Shown: positions 36,961 to 50,711, counted from the first letter of the stretch. The stretch is 64,000 nucleotides of DNA from Ailanthus altissimus (GCA_946807835.1 OX327700.1:22294001-22358000), one strand, 5' to 3'. Translations and numbers: made by a program. The notes: generated from the letters alone by a model not told the origin.

Positions 36961-37726
36961 CTTGTCTTATGTTTTCTTCTCTGGACAATCCTTTATGAAG
37001 TGCCCCTCTTTCTTATAGCAATAGCACTTCCTATGAGTCCTGAACTTTAACCTTGAGCCATTTTTCCTTCCATCTCTATATGAGGGTTTTCCTCTTACAG
37101 ATAAACTTTCTATATTGCTCTCAATCTGCTTCCCTAATAACTTTGAGTTTAATGATGATTTCACATCGCTCATCATTAAACTTTTTATGCCATAAAGTAA
37201 CGTATCAACAAAACTCTCATAACTCTTAGGGAGTGAATGTAGCAGGATAATTGCTCTATCTTCATCTTCTATCTTGATATTGATAGACTCTAGATTAAGA
37301 ATGATCTTATTGAAGGTGTTTATATAATCTTTCATCGGCGTCTCCTCTAAATGAACAGTTAATACAACTTCTTCTTTATATGCAATCTGTTGGCCAACGA
37401 TTTCTGCATATAAAAGGAGTCAAGTTTCTTCCAAAGACCAATTGTCGTTATCTCTCTTACTACTTCCTTCAGTACTTCATTGCTCAATAATACAACGATT
37501 GTGCTATGAGCTCTTTCTTGAATATTCATTCATTCTGCTTCAGCCTTAGATGACTCTGGTATATTTTCTTCTTCACTAAATGGTGATGTAGTCTCCTCTA
37601 GTGTCGAGCCTGACCGTTGGCTCATCAACAACCCCTTTACCTTTATATTCTACAGATTGAAGTTATTTGTACTATTGAATTTCTCTACTTCATACTTGAG
37701 TATGACCATGTCTTACTTAGAATCAA
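36961..37726 (-). pseudogene. Element E gag remnant
   Basis: Minus strand 37335-36967 encodes MKDYINTFNKIILNLESINI and AIILLHSLPKSYESFVDTLL, the UBN2-type gag domain, then a basic linker and the nucleocapsid knuckle CYCYKKEGHFIKDC. The family pattern is C-x2-C-x4-H-x4-C; here the second cysteine is one residue early and the expected position is tyrosine, so the knuckle is damaged. Further N-terminal gag sequence lies in other frames to 37726. Confidence 0.85.
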
Positions 37727-37738
37727 GCTCTGATACCA
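37727..37738 (-). other. Primer-binding site of element E
   Basis: The minus strand reads TGGTATCAGAGC, an exact match to the initiator-Met tRNA primer complement, three bases inside the 5' LTR. Confidence 0.9.
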
Positions 37739-37741
37739 GTT

Positions 37742-38421
37742 TGTTGAAAGGGAAGCACACAAGCAAGCAATATCACCCAAGCAAATAGTGCAAAACAAGC
37801 AATTAAGAAATTAAAGAGAGAGAGAAATGTAGAAGAAGAACACACAAAATTCACTTGGTTCGGTAACTTGCCTATGTCTATGACAGATCAAGATCACTCA
37901 CTCTTCTTATTGAATCACAAAGCACTCACAAAGTATTCCTTTTATAAAAAGACGCACAAAGAACATTCGCTCTTGCAATCTAGAGATTTTCTCTCACTAA
38001 GAATCACAATGTATGTTTAAATCACAAAGATTTCTTTAATGATCACTAAGACATCACAAAGATGTGTTTACAAGCTAATAGAGAGCATTTATATAGACTT
38101 TAAGACATCCTAAGTTTACCTTAAACGTGTGGGAGTCATATTAGAGAGTCCTGAGGCAAGTGGAAAACGAAACAAGTCTCAACAAAACGGAAAACCTTTT
38201 ATCAAGCTCAATGCCGCGTTGCTCAGCCCTCACCGCCGTGGCGCTCAAATTCTGTTCTGGGCGTCGCAACGCCTAGCACCTGGTCGTCGCAGCGCCTATA
38301 CCTGAGCATTGCACCTTCATCTTTTGTCTCTTTTTGCGTCCGTCTTCGATCCTCGCGTACCCTACGCATTTAATTTGCTCTACAAATCATATTCCGATGA
38401 TTTTAAATCAATATTCTCGCA
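37742..38421 (-). repeat. 5' LTR of element E
   Basis: 680 bp, tgttgaaaggg at the inner end and tattctcgca at the outer end, followed by the TAAAG target duplication. It contains one copy of the region that is doubled in the 3' LTR. A GC-rich cluster (ccgcgttgctc, ccgccgtggcgctc, cgtcgcaacgcc, gtcgcagcgcc) lies at 38213-38300, on the U3 side of the tatatagactttaag TATA region (38091). Confidence 0.85.
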
Positions 38422-38426
38422 TAAAG

Positions 38427-39380
38427 TGATTAAGTTTTGACAAATCTAACGATTATATTTGTGACTTCGTGCCATTTGTAGATGCTACAAATATATTTTG
38501 TTGGTTTTTTCGTTGTGAAGAGATGTAATTCTTTGTTAAATATACTAACTAAATTAAGTAAATAATTAGATTTAATAAACATACTCAATAAAATTATTTA
38601 ATTTAAATTTAAAAAAATTAAATAAACAAATTAAATTACTAAAATAAATAAAGTAAATACACTAAAAGAACTAAATTATATAAACTAAATAAAAAAATTA
38701 ATTTTAAAATATAATTTCTTAAAACATTTTGTGCAGCATGTAACGTATAGCATTCCCACCACGTTAAAATGCCACACGCAACGTACGCATGACATTTATG
38801 TAGTTCTAGAATATTACGTGCGGCCTTCGTGCTTGAACAAATCATGTTCTTTTTGCGTTTGACACGTTTGTAGAATAATAATTTTTTTTATAATTTTTAT
38901 TCATTTTTTTCATATTAAACATTCAAATTTGACATATTATTGCATAACAAACATTCAAATAATTTATTTTGACCTAAAATTTATAATTTTCTCTTTAAAA
39001 CTTTAACTTTATCCGTAAATTAAAATTCTCACAATAACTTTTAATTTACATAATATATTTTTACAATGTGTCCATTTCAATTACCCAGAGAGTTAAAGGG
39101 AGAAAAATTATGAAATTAAATTATTAAGGGTAATTTTATCTATTTATAAGTTTCTAATTAAAAAAAAATATGGAGTGAGGTTGTGGCTAAAACAATAATA
39201 GAGTTAAAATTTAGATATTTTCAAAATTTTCTGTTCTTTTTATTGCTTGTATATTATTTAAAAACGGAAAAAGCAAAAGCCAAAAAGGAAAAAAATTTAA
39301 AAATTGACCTTTAAATTTTTAGAACTTTTGTTCTTGGCTTTGTATAGGCTGGTTGAGACAGAGAGGAAAAATAATCAGAA
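38427..39380. other. Intergenic AT-rich region upstream of RMI2
   Basis: No coding or mobile signature recognised. It contains several A/T homopolymer runs. The RMI2 promoter and leader should lie in the last few hundred bases. Confidence 0.5.
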
Positions 39381-40396
39381 ATGGATTACAGTCTAGCAGC
39401 GCTGAAGGTGCTGTTCGCCCACTTAAAGGACGCTCGGGAGACTCCTTCTCAAAACGCCGTCACTCTCGGCGGCATTCTCTTTCAAAGAGCCTGGTTACAG
39501 GGCGTTTTGGTCTCGCCACCCGACGACGAGGGCAGATTGCTTCTCGACGACGGCACCGGCGTCGTCCAGCTTTGCCTTTCAGGCGACTTCCGTCTCCACC
39601 AATGGAACCCAGGTTTCTTTTTTATTTTCTAAAAGTAATATTTTTTAAAAAATTTATAATTTGGGCATGTTAGAATTTTGGAAAAGAGGGGGGTGGCGGC
39701 GCATTTTAGCTGGCTTTGGCTTGTGTATTCAGGGATGTATGTGATGGTGGTCGGTGGGTTTGTTGTCCGTACAGATGAACCCCCTATGATAAAGGTAAAT
39801 TGAATTCCCCATTTCTCTTTTTTTTTTTTGAAAAAAAAAAAAAATAGTGATTGTAATTCTATAAATTACGAATATAAAGCTGGAAACACTTTTGTAAGTA
39901 AGTGATTTCAGACTTGAAAGTGCTTTTTGAAAAAGCCCGTTCCAAATATTATTCAAAAAGATCATAAAAAATGTTTAGTAAATCTAAGAATTTTTTTTTT
40001 ATATTTTTTTTGTTGAAAAAACATTTTTAAAGTGTTTCTTTATAATGTATTGTGAAGATCTTACTCTCAAACAAATGGTTGTCTAGTCTAATCTAATCCA
40101 TAGGTATAAAATCCTTTTGATCCTTTGAAGGGGATTTTTGAAAACGTTTCTCGACTCCTTTATCTAAAATTTCGAAGAAACCCTTAATTTGATCCTGTGA
40201 TATCGTTAAAATACATTTAGCTTGCATGCATGCATGATTTGTTTGTTATATTAAAATGATTTAGTTATTTTGTAAACACCAGGTTCACAAGATTGTCGAT
40301 CTTTCGGCTTTCCCAGATCGAGAAGCAATGTGGTATCTTGAAGTTATGGAGGCATACAAGCTATTTTATCAACCCCTGATTGAAGAATTTGTGTAA
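39381..40396 (+). CDS. RMI2: RecQ-mediated genome instability protein 2 homologue
   Basis: Three exons (39381-39612, 39733-39794, 40283-40396) join in phase at GT-AG sites to a 135-residue protein, close to the usual RMI2 size. It is a single OB-fold: FQRAWLQGVLVSPP and LLLDDGTGVVQLCLSGD form the first strands, GMYVMVVGGFVVR the central strands, and MWYLEVMEAYKLFY the C-terminal helix. GMYVMV and MW-LEV are hallmark positions of RMI2. The family member works with RMI1, topoisomerase 3-alpha and RecQ helicases in the nucleus to dissolve double Holliday junctions and suppress crossovers. The first exon is unusually GC-rich for the window, as is common for plant first exons. The start is the first ATG in the exon and matches the expected N terminus; an overlapping frame from 39353 is a shadow. 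Confidence 0.9.
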
Positions 40397-43095
40397 ATTG
40401 ATTCACCAATACAGACACTTTTGCAGAGATTTTATTAAGTTGCCCCATCTGTTGTACTCAAACTTCCACCTTTTCTTTTGCCCCATTTACTTTTCTTCAG
40501 TAAATTTCATTTAAAATTTTGATCTACTGTTATTTCGATTTAATTATTTTCATTATTTATCTGAGAGCAGCATTACATTAGCTTAATCTACTAAATTGCA
40601 GAGCAATTTTTTCGAACCAGACCCATCAGAAATAACTGGCTCCATGTATGGAAGCGTGTATTATTAGATGTGTAGAGCTTGGGCAAAAGTCAGGCACTGG
40701 GTACTGTTACTAGTTCCGGTTCTGCTACAGTGAATTTTTTGCTTTTTATAATATTTTTGTTGGATTTAGTGATTTAATAATTTTATTTAATAAAAAATTA
40801 AAATGAATATTAAAAGAGAGTTACATTCAAATCAAAAATACAATGGAATGCATAAGAGAAGGGTAAGATAGGATTTGGAGACACGAAAAGGTGAGAAAAC
40901 GAAAGTGCTGTTGTTGCCTAGGTCATGTCACTGGGAACAAAATGTCCAATGCTGTAACATTGTAATTTGTCCAATGTTAGTAGCATTGTAGCAAGTCATA
41001 GTTAGGCAGTGCCCAATCTCTAGAAGTTCATTTTAAACTCGATTTTAATTTTTTTAAAGAGATTTAAACTCTTAAAATATATGAATTTTTATTTTAATTA
41101 AATTTAAAATTTTTAAACACATTATAATTCTTATATAAATTTTTTAAATTATTATCAAATATTAAAAGATTTAAAAAATAAAATAATTAAATAAATACTA
41201 AGCATTTATACATATTAGAGTGAAATTGCTATTTGAGTATTTATTATTCTCAAAAGAATAAGAAATCTTTTGAAAGTTCTTCATTATTATTTTCTTATAA
41301 ATTTTTTAAAAATATTAATAAAAAAAATTAAAATTTTTAAATTCATCATAAATATAGACAATTAGTCAAGTCACGTTTATTAATTGTATTGTACTCTTAA
41401 TCTATTTTGATTATTTTATTTATTTGTTTGATAATTTATTTTTTTCATTATTAAAAATATTAAGATTTGAAGTTGAACTCAATTTAAAATTCTTCGCTTA
41501 ACCTAATTTTTCAAAAAAAAATAATGTTTCTTTTAACAATTCTATAAGAACTAATGCCTGAAGCTGATGCAAATAACCTTTTACAAATGTAATTGTGATT
41601 GAGGACAATCAGCTTTAAACCCCTAATTTTATCCTTTTAAGTAGTTGTACATTTACAAAATTGTATATTTTCTTTCCATGTGCAATTTCAGTAACCTGAA
41701 CAGAGCAGGGTCTTTATCTACCACGTTAATGTGGCAACAAATAGCAGTTAAATACCCCCGGCCCCAGTAGCAGAGCCCTTCTCCGGGTTTGTTTGGTAGG
41801 ATTGTGCTTCTGCTTAATTTTAGAAGTACGACACCTAAAATATTTAATAAAAATCCACAAATAGTATTTATCAAACACCCACTTACATGAGCCAATATTT
41901 TCCACTCCACACCTGCTTTAAATCCACATCATCAAAATACCAAAGGGACCCCCAGACAATCGAAGCAATATTTAGATAGAGGACTCGCGAGTTGAATATT
42001 TCTCCCACAACCTCAGCCTCACCCCGTCTACAAGAATCTGCAGAAAAGTGTTTCTCAAAAGATGTTTCCAGCTTCCCCAAAGATCACCAAATTGCCTGAC
42101 TTTAACCTGGCTGCCAACAAATATGGAAAAAGTGTTTGCCCACATTGCTACATACACTCTAGAAACCATCAATCATGCAGGAGACAAATAATGTTTCCAG
42201 AATGTTTGCCCACAGCAGATATTTGTTTTCTTGGATCCAGAAAATATACATTTCTGACAGTAATGTTGTCTACCAGAACCTTCATGGCTGTGATTACAGA
42301 ATGTGACGTGTGAGAAATTTGTATCATTTTATGGAGTATATACTCACCATTGGTGCGTAACAGCAATGGAAAAGTGTTGCTTGAACAATTGGAGAGAGAA
42401 TCAACCGCGGGAACATGACCTAGCACCAAATCTGTAATAAAGGACAACATAACAAAATTAGATTAAAGTGAGAAGAGAATTGGACAGAAGAAAGAATTAG
42501 ATGAGAATAATATTAATTAGAAAGAGAATGGAACAATTCCGGATCTCATTATTTGAGTAATTAGGTCTGTGCTCTTCAAAGGCAAAACATGATGCCTATC
42601 TATAATGGCTGAATTCCTAAATAAAAGAAACCAAAATTTACTGTGAACAACTCTTATTAATTAAAAGAAACCTAAACCAACACTATTAATTCAAATTGCC
42701 TAGTGATCAAAATCTTTAAAACGTAAAATAACTAAGCATGTGGTCCAATCAGCATATCTCCAAGGGATGATTTCTATTGTTCTTTTATTACAATTATAAG
42801 GCTTCATCATTTCAAGTGAGAAAAAGGAAAGGAAACTACTGACCACATTATCAGCAAAAAAACTTTGCATAAATAGGTATTCATCCATAAACTTGTTTCC
42901 ATATATAATCTTCTCTTTAATAGTTTGCTTTTATTTTATATTTATCATAGATAAATCTCCATATTCCAAAAAATGAGGACATTAAAAGAAGGATACTCAT
43001 GCTAGACAAATAAAATGCTGTTGAATGATGCTCAACATTTAAAGACCTTTTGAAGCACTGCAACAAGCAACAATAAGACAATTCTGAAAAGGATC
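40397..43095. other. Intergenic region between RMI2 and the SAAL1-like gene
   Basis: Includes the 3' flanks of two convergent genes. 41690-42300 has several short minus-strand ORFs (60-93 codons) without recognised motifs. A tgtttggtaggattgtgctt / tatttatcaaacaccca pair at 41789 and 41868 suggests a small hAT- or MITE-like repeat (inference). A good 3' splice site at 42431 and a short in-frame extension to 42401 could be an extra last exon of the SAAL1-like gene. Confidence 0.45.
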
Positions 43096-46000
43096 TTACT
43101 CAATATATTTGTGGCAGCAATCGAGCAATCTACTAACATTAACACCATCCCCATGACCCTCCATCACATCTTTCTCTTCAACTCCATCCTTTGAAGTAGT
43201 CCACTTATTCAAGATACTAATTATCCTTCTAATCTGTTCCAAAGATAAGGAGACACAAAAACATAGCAAGAGATGGTCCTTTAGTGAGCGAAAGTATATG
43301 AACCTAATCAATTCTTGTGCATCTAATGTTTTCAATCTTTCCATTATGTCTGTAAAGTGTTTAAATTTTCATTACATACATCAAGTTGTCAACTCTCCAT
43401 TACCAAATTTATTATTATTGGCAAGCTAAACCAAGTTGAAAGATGGGATACAGCAGTGATTCTAGCAATTGGTTTTGTGCCACAAGGGGTGCAGTTTTTC
43501 TCTTCTTTATTGGAGTCTTCTAACTGGTGATCAAGAAGATCATCTTCGATCATATCTGATGAACTCGCTAGAACTGATACATACTGATGAAGACTGGATA
43601 CACTCATCTCATCTTCCCGAATTTTGACTAATAACCTTGCTATGACACTCCAGAGTGCACTTCGTGCTTCCAAATCATCAGAAGCAAATGAAATTATCTT
43701 AAGCAAACCCTGTAAGACAGCAAAATCTGGACAGGTGCAAAGGCTTACTTCTACATGTAATACAAATTTGAATAAGCTTTGTATATGCAAAAGGTCATTG
43801 TGTAAGTAATTTTAATAATAAGAGACAAAACAACTTACCCTGTGATATATCTGAAGCTAAATCATCTATATCAGACAAAATATTAGCAATTACAACTCCA
43901 GCAGTAACACAAGAATTGACAACCTGCAGAAAATATGTTACCATAAATGTTAATAGTTGCTTGATTACCATCCTAGCTTATTTGTCAAAGTGGAAGGAGA
44001 AAAAAAAAAGCAGCAGAATCTTAAGAAGTGGCATAATTGTTTCTACAAGATGATCAGTTCGCTTTCTTCATTTAATTGTATTGATAAACTATTAAAATAT
44101 CATATTTTCAATCTTTGTGATCTTCAGGACAGTTTCAGGCATATTTTTTGCTACAATATTCAATCATCAGTTGTCAAGTTCTAATATCCATTTATCCTTC
44201 AAAATTAGCTCCCTCTAGTAAATAATATCAGACTTCCAATTATGACTTTAAATAACTCAATAGATTAGCCACCATCAACTAGAAACAGAGAAATGAAACA
44301 GCAGAAATATGCACTATGTATCATAAGTATTTTGCCATTTCTCAGCAAGCTGCAATGTACCTCAACTTTTTCTGGGAATTTGATGAGGTTACAAAGTAGT
44401 TGAAGAAGTTCCTTATTTGAGCTGATTTCTTGAGAATAATCATCTAAAACAGAAAGAGCTTCAACAGTGCGAAGAATGACATCAAGAACAGAGTACCTGA
44501 AATATATGGAAATAAAGCATCATATGTGAAGGATCTTACGAGTTAATTGTTAATTTCTAGAGCATACATTAATGATTACAGTTTGATACTGTAGTGATTA
44601 ACAGCACTATAGCACCAGATAGTGAAGGCATTACGAAAACAGATTTGGCTGTCATTTGCGTACAAAAGTATGAATGAACATTAATTTCACATTAGACAGT
44701 GTAGAATTTCCATGGTCAAAACAGCATCTTCGTTCTGTATCATATAACATGAGGGGCAAAGGCAGTTATTCAAGTAGATAACAACCACCAAAATACCCAC
44801 ATAAAAGCCAGTGGAACAATGAACCTAACCCATTTGAATATCAATGTGTTTCATACTCAGAAATCCAATACCACTAAACATCCATGTAAGGCTGTAAAAG
44901 TACATTAGTAATATAGATTTCTATTTGCTTTTTGTTAATTAATGAACAGCTCTAGCTGAAATTTTGCCTTGAAAATCATCTGCAATGATGGCCAACTGAA
45001 CTGCACTAATTTATAATAATTAAGCATGGGCATCGCAAATAGAAATTTAGAGAAGGACAATGAAAATCACCAAAATCAGTTTAGATATACGCCATTGTAA
45101 GATAATGGATAAGCAGATATTTATTGATGTGCTCTAAAGAATAGTCACTGTGACAACTCAATGTATGCATTATCCTACTGATAGCCACAGAGCTCACCAA
45201 AGGCAATTAATATTCACAAGAGCACAGTCCTTGAACCACACACATGGACTAGATATCTACAGCTCTATTCAAAACTCCTAATACAACTTTGCCATTTTGG
45301 CTCTATAATTAAATGATTTTTGAGCTAAAACATTATTTGCAAGTTAAACATACACATTCAGCAACTTAGCATATAAAAACAAAAGTTGTTTCCTTCAAAA
45401 CTAGTATTTGAATGTCAAATCCCAAAATTTATTCAAAACAGAATCCAGTAATTTTCTCAAATAAAACACTAAAAGTGGACAACATGGACACTAAAAGAAA
45501 TATATGGTAGATAACAGAATTGTTTTGCGAAACTAAAATGAGATGGAAATAGCGAACTCTCGAGTTAAGTCATAACATAAAAACTATCAAACCCATATTG
45601 GAGTATAAAAACTCTACTACAAATAAAGTGAGGTCGTACCTTTCAGGTATTCTTTCACTCATTAATTTGTCCATTTCAAATGCCAAGAGATCAACCAAAA
45701 GTTTTGATACACTCAGCTTCATCAGAGGAGGGTGAAGAATAAGCGCAACTTCTTGTTGACCTTCTAAGATGGCTAATAACAGCCCAACACTCTGTTCAAG
45801 AAAAATAAGCTACTTCCTTTTGTAACTAAAGCAACAATCCAACTTCAGTTCAATCTCGCAAATTAAATACAGCAATAATTTTTGAAGTAATACAAGTAAT
45901 AGATATTTTGCAAATTGATAAGGACTCATTGATGAAACATGTAATTACTCTATGAGCTACTAACCACAACATTGAATTTATTCAAGGTACATCATGTAAC

Positions 46001-49000
46001 AACTATTGGACAATTTTCTCGTAAATTTGTTGTTTTGGAATTGAGATGGTAGTTAATTTTCTATCTTGAGAAGAAGCATCACATTCTCAAACATATTAGA
46101 TTGGAAAATCAGATTAGGCAATATTGGCATAAAATAAAAGGTCAAACCATACAATGTTACAATAATGAAAAATTTTGAAAACATCGTTAAAAGAAAAGTA
46201 GCCAATAGCTTCAAAAATAATATGATTCTCTTTTTCTTTTTCCAAATTCTAAAACTTGGACTGCTTTTAGAGTTTCTAATATCATAAACCGTAATATTGT
46301 ATATGCTCACACAATCTTTTTATCATGGCACCATATGGCAAACAAAAAACTTATAAATAAAAAGTGACACCACCATCCCATGTTTTCATATTGTAAGATG
46401 GTAAATACATTTTCTTTCTATTGATTATTTGCAGAAATATCACGGTGAAAACATTTTCGGCCATAGTCCCCAACAAGTTATTTCACATATATATCACATA
46501 CTCTACTAATTGAATAAAATTTCTTTTAATATATATACAAACTTTAGTAAAATAACAAAATAAAATAAGTCCAAAGTATCAAAACTTTATGTTCTGAGGT
46601 CTTTTAACAAGAAACAAAAAAGATAGACAATAATAAAACAGGTCCCACCAATCAGCAGGAAACACAACAAAAGAACTGAGGGGCCATCTGATGCTCATAG
46701 AGAAGTTTATAAAGAGGATTCTATACTTCAGTGAGCAATAGTCCAAGCCAGATCATCGTGACTCAAGACATAGGCAAGGATGACTCACTGTCAAATAGTT
46801 AAAAGAAGACCCCTGATTCTTATACCCAATCTCAGAGGATGTAAAGAAGAATTGTCAGTTAACAAGAGTTGACAATGCAATCAATAATGCAGCTTCGTCA
46901 CTTTGCACAATTATGAAATTCATGATAAATACACAAATGTAAAGTATTTCTGCAGGTGGCACAGTGGATAAAATTATGATGAATCTTAAGACAGATATGC
47001 ATGCATTTATACATGTATCATGTGTTTAGGGTGTGTTCATACCATAAGAGTTTACTAGATTATCACACAATAAGAAAATACAGACTTAATGCTTCTTTGT
47101 TACCTTTTCCATAAGTTGTAGATTTAAAGTATTTTCTGCAATCCATAAAATACGTTGTAATATGTGTTCAGATTGCAACGCCTTTGCCAAAATAGTACAT
47201 TCACTACCTTGAAGACACAAAGTTAACAGCCTGTGTAACAATAGCATCCATGAGAGAAGTATACAACATTGTACGAGTAGAATACACACTAAGCAACCAA
47301 GGTGAATGTGACCATAACATATCACGATTGAGCATCATGATACAGGGACAACCATATCAAAACTAAACAAGTCTATTGTAGCATATGATAGGACCAAATT
47401 ACCTACTTCTAGAAATAGGAATACAAAAGAAAAAATTTCATATCTTCAATAGCATATTAAATGTAAATTGTTCAACCTACTGAAACTCTGTATATTTATG
47501 ATCCAAAGAAGTACATTTTGCACCGTATAGGAAAAGGTATTAAAGCAAAGGCCTTCAAGGAAATCTCAAGCTTAAATTCAAGGAAAAGTGAAGCACCAAA
47601 ATCCAATGCTAGGAAAGAATAGCCTACCAGAGGTATAATGTTCTAAGCTACAACAGTTACAAATTTATAATTCCATAAAGCATAAACTGAAGATGGTTGA
47701 ATCTCCAATATAAGTAAGACATAATAAAATGCTTTTGGCAATGTATTTGACAGTAATTAGGATAAACAGGCAACACCAGAAAGTCACATATCAAAAGATT
47801 GAGCAGGAATCCAGAGTTAAAAGCTTATATATTACCGGAAAGCCTCGACCAAGCATTGGGTGTCGTCTAGAAACAACTGATCCATAATCAATGCAATCAG
47901 TCCATTTGTGGAGGTTATACTCTTCATAAGAACTTCATGACAGGCTAAGTTTCCAATAGTGCCAAGGATAATCTCCTGAGTAAACAAGTAAGAAAGAAAA
48001 GATAACATATCACGCAACAACCAATTACATAAATCAACTTGAAAAGTGAAAGAATCAACTTCATACAAGAGAATTTCAAGACAGAGGAGGAAATGTGCCA
48101 TACCGTAACACGTACAGATTGAGAAACCATAAGGTTTGCTAAAAGCACTTCAAGGACAAAGTTTTGCACCTGTGTAGTCCAGCAAAATAAATTAGAAATA
48201 CAAGTTGTGTTAATGATAGATACCAGTGACATGTTGTACCAAAGAACAATCACAACTATAGCTTGGAAGCCGGCTTTCATCCAACATCATCGTTGTCCCT
48301 CTTACATGTGTTATTCTTCCTAAGGGCTAATTTCTGAAACAATTTACCGTTCTGGGTGCATGCATAGGGGAATAAATAAGAGGGGGCAGAACTCATGCCA
48401 ATATAATGATGCAGCATGCATCACAAAAGTTAATACAGCAAATTAATCAGTTTCCAACAATCAAAAGCATGAATGAAAGCTTTAGAAGGGTTTAGGGGAA
48501 TGGTTGCCAGATTGTACAACCAACTATTTAGCTAATGGGCTTCTAATTTTTTTTTAAAATCAAATTATATCTGAAACTTCCCAACAATCTAGATAGATAC
48601 ATTGAACATAGATAGAGAGAAGAAAACAAAATTATAAGCAATAAAAAGGCTAACTCGTACCATGAGCTCTGCATGAGTACTACTTGCAGCAAGATCCCAC
48701 AAAACGCAACCATACTCTTCCCAAACTTCCTCTTCAGTTAATACACCAGGCTGTTCAACTTTATGGCACGAGTCATCAACTTCTCCTTTTTGATAAGAAG
48801 ATCTATCAAAACCATTGACGATGTCCATGGCCTCAAAATTATGTTCAGGGGAACCTAGAACTCTATCTTCAGATGGAGCAGCAGAACTTTCTTCCATAAG
48901 ACCCTCGCTTGGGACATCACAACCATCAACATCATTAGAATTGTGGCCATTCCTCTGATTAGCTGGTATGAGTTTACGTATCAACGAGATTATGTAACTC

Positions 49001-49538
49001 GGATCAACTGCTGTCGAAATGTCAAATAACTGAACAATAAAACATATACATTAAAATCATTGCATTAGCATCTGACTTCATCCACAACAGACACTGCCAT
49101 AAATTCCTTTCAACCATGAATACATACATTAATACCACCAGAAAAACAATGACTCATTTAACCAACAAAAGTTTTATTCAAAGGATAACCAGTTTATTCC
49201 TGCTTCAAGAAAGTCGAGAAAGACTAAGGGCACATCAGTAATTACTGTACTTCTGCTTAATTTGAAAACACAGCAGCTAAAATTAACATAACCCTAACAA
49301 TTCATCCTTGAAGGTATCATAATCATAACCAATATTAAAATGAGAAACTAACTCTAGCTTTCAAGAAATTTCAGTAAAATTTAAACTAAAACTATAGCTA
49401 AAAGATTTGTGTACAAAATAAAGCCGGAAGAAGCAACGGAAAAGTAAAAATAGTGAAACCGTTGATTGAAACCTCATCGGGCGGTGCAGAGGGATGATGT
49501 GCAGGTCCATCGTGTTCTTCTTCTCCGTCGAACGTCAT
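43096..49538 (-). CDS. SAAL1: SAAL1-like armadillo-type protein, ten exons
   Basis: Minus-strand exons, 5' to 3': about 49538-49474, 49029-48661, 48169-48104, 47975-47836, 47230-47104, 45791-45640, 44496-44361, 43923-43839, 43726-43452 and 43233-43096. All junctions are GT-AG and in phase, giving about 517 residues (human SAAL1 is 474, from memory). After an acidic, low-complexity N terminus comes EEEVWEEYGCVLWDLAASST. Then EIILGTIGNLACHEVLMKSI and LVEAFRLLTLCLQGSE match the helical repeats of SAAL1 (EICVGILGNMAC in the human protein). SAAL1 is linked to cell proliferation and translation control in animals; the plant role is unknown. Exon 9 must begin at ATTTTGCTG, not at the more obvious CAG 21 bp later, to keep frame. 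The last exon ends IE-stop, but a strong GTAAGA donor overlaps the stop, so a longer C terminus is possible. Confidence 0.82.
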
Positions 49539-50711
49539 AAGCTCTCTGGTTGTCAAGAGAAATCACGACCGTCAAATTAATTGGTTTTCCCTCTTTAATA
49601 ACTTTGAAATGTTTTCCTTATTTTTTTTTCTTCGATTTTTACGAATTTTAAGGTGGATTTTGATAATTTATTTAAAAAAAATTTATTATACACGATTTAT
49701 GTCTTACAAACTTCTTAAATATTATTTTAATATATTAAATAATTATTTAAAAATATAATATTACTCTATAGAGTTATAAAAATAATAAAACATCTGTCAA
49801 ATTATATATTTAGATTCGCTTTAAAAAAAAAATTATAATAAATCAAAAATATTATAAATAAAAGATAAAAATCTTCTTTTTTTTTTATCTTAAAATTGAG
49901 ATATAAATATTCATCGTTGATTCTATCTGTTTATGAGAATCATAGTTAAAGTTTAAAAATATATATATAATTTGTATTATATTTTTAAAAGAAAAAGTAA
50001 CACGTGATATTACAGTTCAATAATGTTTCGTGTCTTGGTTAATATTCATCCATTAATTCTCTCTCTTTTATTGTAAGATGAAAATATGTGATTAGTTATT
50101 ATTAATATATTATTTGAGATGAAAATAATTAAAATATTAATTTGAAATGTGAGTAATAGTCTATTATAATTATATCAACCTCTATTAAATTAAATTAAAT
50201 TAATAATTAAAATTTTGTAAAACCACGTTAAGTTAAAAATAACCCAACCTTTTTAAAAAATTACAATATTAAAATATTTGTAATATAGCCACGTGACATT
50301 TATTAATAGGTAAAGATGCAATTTTGATTCAATTTTCTTACAACTTACAAGAATTAATGGTGACAAAGATCGATGTGCAAATCTTTCTTAAAAAGAATGA
50401 CAATGGAATTCCATCGTGCATCACTTTTGAACGAAAAAGATATCTATTGTTTCCGACTTCAAGTTTAGACATAGAGAGTAACCAATCACGTCATCCTTTT
50501 AAGTGAAGAGAGATTTTTCTATCTGAGCCATGCATCACCATCCTTCTTTTACCACGAGCTACAGCCAGTAGTTGTAGGCGTTGAATCTGAAGACATTTCA
50601 ACAGTATAATTCATGCCTCACAAGCGTTATGAGTACGAGGAGGAGCATGAGCACGAAGCAATTGAAGTCAATTGCAAAGGAACAAATAACCGGAGAGGAG
50701 TCGCCACCAAG
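49539..50711. other. Divergent intergenic region between SAAL1-like gene and cyclin pair
   Basis: About 1.2 kb, very AT-rich. It holds the promoters of both divergent genes. No repeats or coding sequence recognised; the 60-codon ORF at 50324 has no motif. Confidence 0.5.

Larger units (their letters stand above)
31936..38421 (-). mobile_element. Copia element E, complete but decayed, TSD TAAAG
   Basis: The minus-strand element is bounded by TAAAG at 31931-31935 and 38422-38426. The 5' LTR is 37742-38421 and the 3' LTR 31936-33105. In between, on the minus strand, are primer-binding site, gag, protease, integrase, RT, RNase H and polypurine tract in Copia order. Motifs such as YVPDLKKNLISLG and KGTLDYIHSDFW place it with Tnt1-94/Tork-like elements (from memory). 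The coding region is interrupted by many stops. The 3' LTR is about 490 bp longer than the 5' LTR because of an internal duplication, and the RT region contains a separate 560-bp tandem duplication. Confidence 0.9.

Noticed and set aside
37727..37738. tRNA-like sequence (TGGTATCAGAGC on the minus strand)
   Set aside because: It is the Copia primer-binding site, complementary to a tRNA 3' end; no cloverleaf surrounds it. No tRNA gene was found elsewhere by eye.
39353..39673. 106-codon Arg/Ser-rich ORF
   Set aside because: Out-of-frame shadow of the GC-rich first exon of RMI2.
41653..42172. Overlapping minus ORFs of 65-85 codons downstream of the SAAL1-like gene
   Set aside because: No family motif, mutually overlapping frames, and flanking repeat-like inverted motifs; more likely noncoding or MITE sequence.
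42169..42450. 93-codon minus ORF as an internal SAAL1 exon ending at a GTGAGT donor
   Set aside because: Its frame does not join in phase with exon 10; only a short terminal exon in another frame would fit.
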